From: Roseateles sp.
Lineage (GTDB): Bacteria > Pseudomonadota > Gammaproteobacteria > Burkholderiales > Burkholderiaceae
NCBI GenBank assembly: GCA_019232985.1
Contig: JAFAMW010000028.1
Location: 30,070-94,069, forward strand
Direction: 5' to 3'
DNA: 64,000 nucleotides
This document shows, one piece after another, positions 62,590-64,000 of the stretch. Both the position numbers and the translations under genes were made by a program. Under the pieces are notes generated by a model, which saw nothing but the letters and a program-made list of their open reading frames with translations, was not told the DNA's origin and made no database searches. Within the stretch, counting starts at the first letter, position 1, and every line of letters begins with the position of its first letter.

Positions 62590-64000
62590 TCACTCCACCG
62601 TCACGCTCTTTGCCAGATTCCGCGGCTTGTCCACGTCGGTCCCGCGCGCGCAGGCCGTGTGATAGGCAAGCAGCTGCAGCGGCACGACGTGCAGGATCGG
62701 GCTCAACGCGCCGTAATGCTCGGGCATGCGGATCACGTGCACGCCGGTCTCGCTCGCGATATGCGTGTCGGCGTCGGCGAACACGTAGAGCTGACCGCCG
62801 CGCGCGCGCACTTCCTGCATATTGCTCTTGAGCTTCTCGAGCAACGCGTCGTTCGGCGCGACGGTCACCACGGGCATCTCGGCCGTGACGAGCGCGAGCG
62901 GGCCGTGCTTGAGCTCGCCGGCCGGGTAGGCCTCGGCGTGGATGTAGCTGATTTCCTTGAGCTTGAGCGCGCCCTCGAGCGCGATCGGGTAATGCAGGCC
63001 GCGGCCGAGGAACAGCGCGTTCTCCTTGCGCGCGAACTCCTCGCTCCACGCCATCACCTGCGGCTCGAGCGCGAGCACGGCCTGCACGGCCACCGGCAGG
63101 TGGCGCAGCGCCTTGATGTACTCGGCCTCCTGCTCGGGCTTGAGCTGTCCGCGCGTCTGCGCGAGCGCGAGCGTGAGCAGGAACAGGCCGACGAGCTGGG
63201 TCGTGAACGCCTTGGTCGACGCGACGCCGATCTCCGCGCCCGCGCGCGTGATGAACGCGAGCGAGCATTCGCGCACCATCGCGCTCGTCGCAACGTTGCA
63301 CACCGTCAGCGTGTGCTGCATGCCGAGGCCGCGCGCGTGCTTGAGCGCGGCGAGCGTGTCGGCCGTCTCGCCGCTCTGGCTGATCGTGACGACGAGCGTC
63401 TTCGGGTTCGGCACGCTGTCGCGGTAGCGGTACTCGCTCGCGATCTCGATGCTCGTCGGGATCTTCGCGATCGACTCGAGCCAGTACTTGGCCGTCAGGC
63501 CCGCGTAGTAGCTCGTGCCGCAGGCGAGGATCAGCACGCTGTCGACCTCCTTGAACACGCGGTAGGCGCCGTCGCCGAAGATCTCGGGGCTGATCGCGTT
63601 GACGGCGTCGAGCGTGTTCGCGATCGCGACCGGCTGCTCGAAGATCTCCTTCTGCATGTAGTGGCGATAGGGGCCGAGCTCGACCGCGCCGCTATGCGCC
63701 TGGACGACGCGGACCTCGCGCTCGACCGGCTCGTAGCGGCCGCGCTCGGCCGCCATATGGCTGATCCAGTAGCGGCCCGGCTGCAGGTCGACGACGTCGC
63801 CCTCCTCGAGGTAGACGATGCGGTCGGTCACGCCGGCGAGCGCGAGCGCGTCCGACGCGACGAAATGCTCGGCCCCGTCCGCGCCGACGCCGAGCACGAG
63901 CGGCGAACCCTCGCGCGCGGCGACGACGCGTTGCGGCTCGTCGCGGCAGAACACGGCCACGGCGTAGGCGCCCTTCAGGCGCGGCAGCGCCTGCTGCACG
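62590..64000 (-). CDS. glmS: Glutamine-fructose-6-phosphate aminotransferase (isomerising), partial
   Basis: The C-terminal 469 residues are present; the N-terminal part with the catalytic Cys lies outside. Seen: the end of the glutaminase domain ([29 protein letters not shown]), the interdomain [16 protein letters not shown], and both SIS domains ([71 protein letters not shown]). The C-terminus is [11 protein letters not shown]. It makes glucosamine-6-phosphate for cell-wall synthesis. Its conserved 3' end is the recognition target of Tn7-type TnsD. Confidence 0.97.
   Translation of the reverse strand, partial: VQQALPRLKGAYAVAVFCRDEPQRVVAAREGSPLVLGVGADGAEHFVASDALALAGVTDRIVYLEEGDVVDLQPGRYWISHMAAERGRYEPVEREVRVVQAHSGAVELGPYRHYMQKEIFEQPVAIANTLDAVNAISPEIFGDGAYRVFKEVDSVLILACGTSYYAGLTAKYWLESIAKIPTSIEIASEYRYRDSVPNPKTLVVTISQSGETADTLAALKHARGLGMQHTLTVCNVATSAMVRECSLAFITRAGAEIGVASTKAFTTQLVGLFLLTLALAQTRGQLKPEQEAEYIKALRHLPVAVQAVLALEPQVMAWSEEFARKENALFLGRGLHYPIALEGALKLKEISYIHAEAYPAGELKHGPLALVTAEMPVVTVAPNDALLEKLKSNMQEVRARGGQLYVFADADTHIASETGVHVIRMPEHYGALSPILHVVPLQLLAYHTACARGTDVDKPRNLAKSVTVE

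Noticed and set aside
1..64000. Many long ORFs opposite or out of frame with real genes
   Set aside because: In DNA this GC-rich, stop codons are rare in all frames. These frames give Arg/Ala/Gly/Pro-rich products without family motifs, signal peptides or ribosome-binding sites.

Overview
This window is very GC-rich DNA (by eye roughly 70% G+C) from a Gram-negative proteobacterium, most likely a member of the Burkholderiales (Roseateles/Mitsuaria/Sphaerotilaceae type). That placement is an inference. It rests on the G+C content, two long TonB-dependent receptors with an Asp-Thr-Val-Val-Val-Thr-Gly plug start, an FxDxF/PEP-CTERM protein, and dispersed hairpin repeats carrying a CCCCTCGGGG core.

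The left two thirds (1-39000) is a hemicellulose district best read as a xyloglucan utilisation locus. The block at 19070-37237 is one minus-strand run of ten genes: TonB receptor, GH35-like galactosidase, GH74 endo-xyloglucanase, GH95 fucosidase/galactosidase, SGNH acetylesterase, GH1 beta-glucosidase, LacI-family regulator, GPH-type sugar symporter, GH39 and GH43. Gaps are 4-25 bp, and four consecutive junctions are ATGA stop/start overlaps. A tryptophan-halogenase-like flavoenzyme is divergent from the receptor. Upstream sit a GH31 alpha-xylosidase (11200, plus strand) and, divergently, dgoD-dgoK-dgoA (De Ley-Doudoroff galactonate degradation) followed by a GH35 beta-galactosidase. Next comes a second operon: TonB receptor, SMP-30 lactonase, araF, araG. 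Together these would bind, import and debranch xyloglucan, then route galactose and arabinose into central metabolism. A similar 14-bp CG-centred palindrome occurs before the GH31 gene and between the large receptor and the halogenase; it is a candidate operator for the LacI-type regulator.

A patch of unrelated genes and broken fragments (14331-19069) separates the two sugar blocks. It holds Fic and hydrolase fragments, a secreted methyltransferase, a Gfo/Idh oxidoreductase, DUF1330, MarR and an alpha/beta hydrolase.

From 39000 rightwards the functions are housekeeping or signalling. hmp and norR are divergent, with three GT-N7-AC NorR boxes and a sigma-54 promoter. A sedolisin (S53) gene sits beside a PEP-CTERM gene, followed by a Ser/Thr kinase. 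A cyclic-di-GMP-I riboswitch (46857-46938) leads a four-gene run: S53 lipoprotein protease, FecR protein, OmpA lipoprotein, and a CHASE2-GAF-HD-GYP protein. Because HD-GYP proteins degrade c-di-GMP, this could be a feedback circuit and is the most interesting system here. Further right are an unknown helical protein with a hydrophobic core, an aldo/keto reductase, an RDD-ClpP-like fusion, an ACT protein, a PD-(D/E)XK-like protein, and Lrp divergent from hpd.

The window ends in glmS. The sequence 26 bp past the glmS stop begins 5'-TGT and carries three CAACTTT repeats, which looks like the orphan end of a Tn7-like transposon at its classic attachment site. No rRNA, tRNA or CRISPR array was seen.
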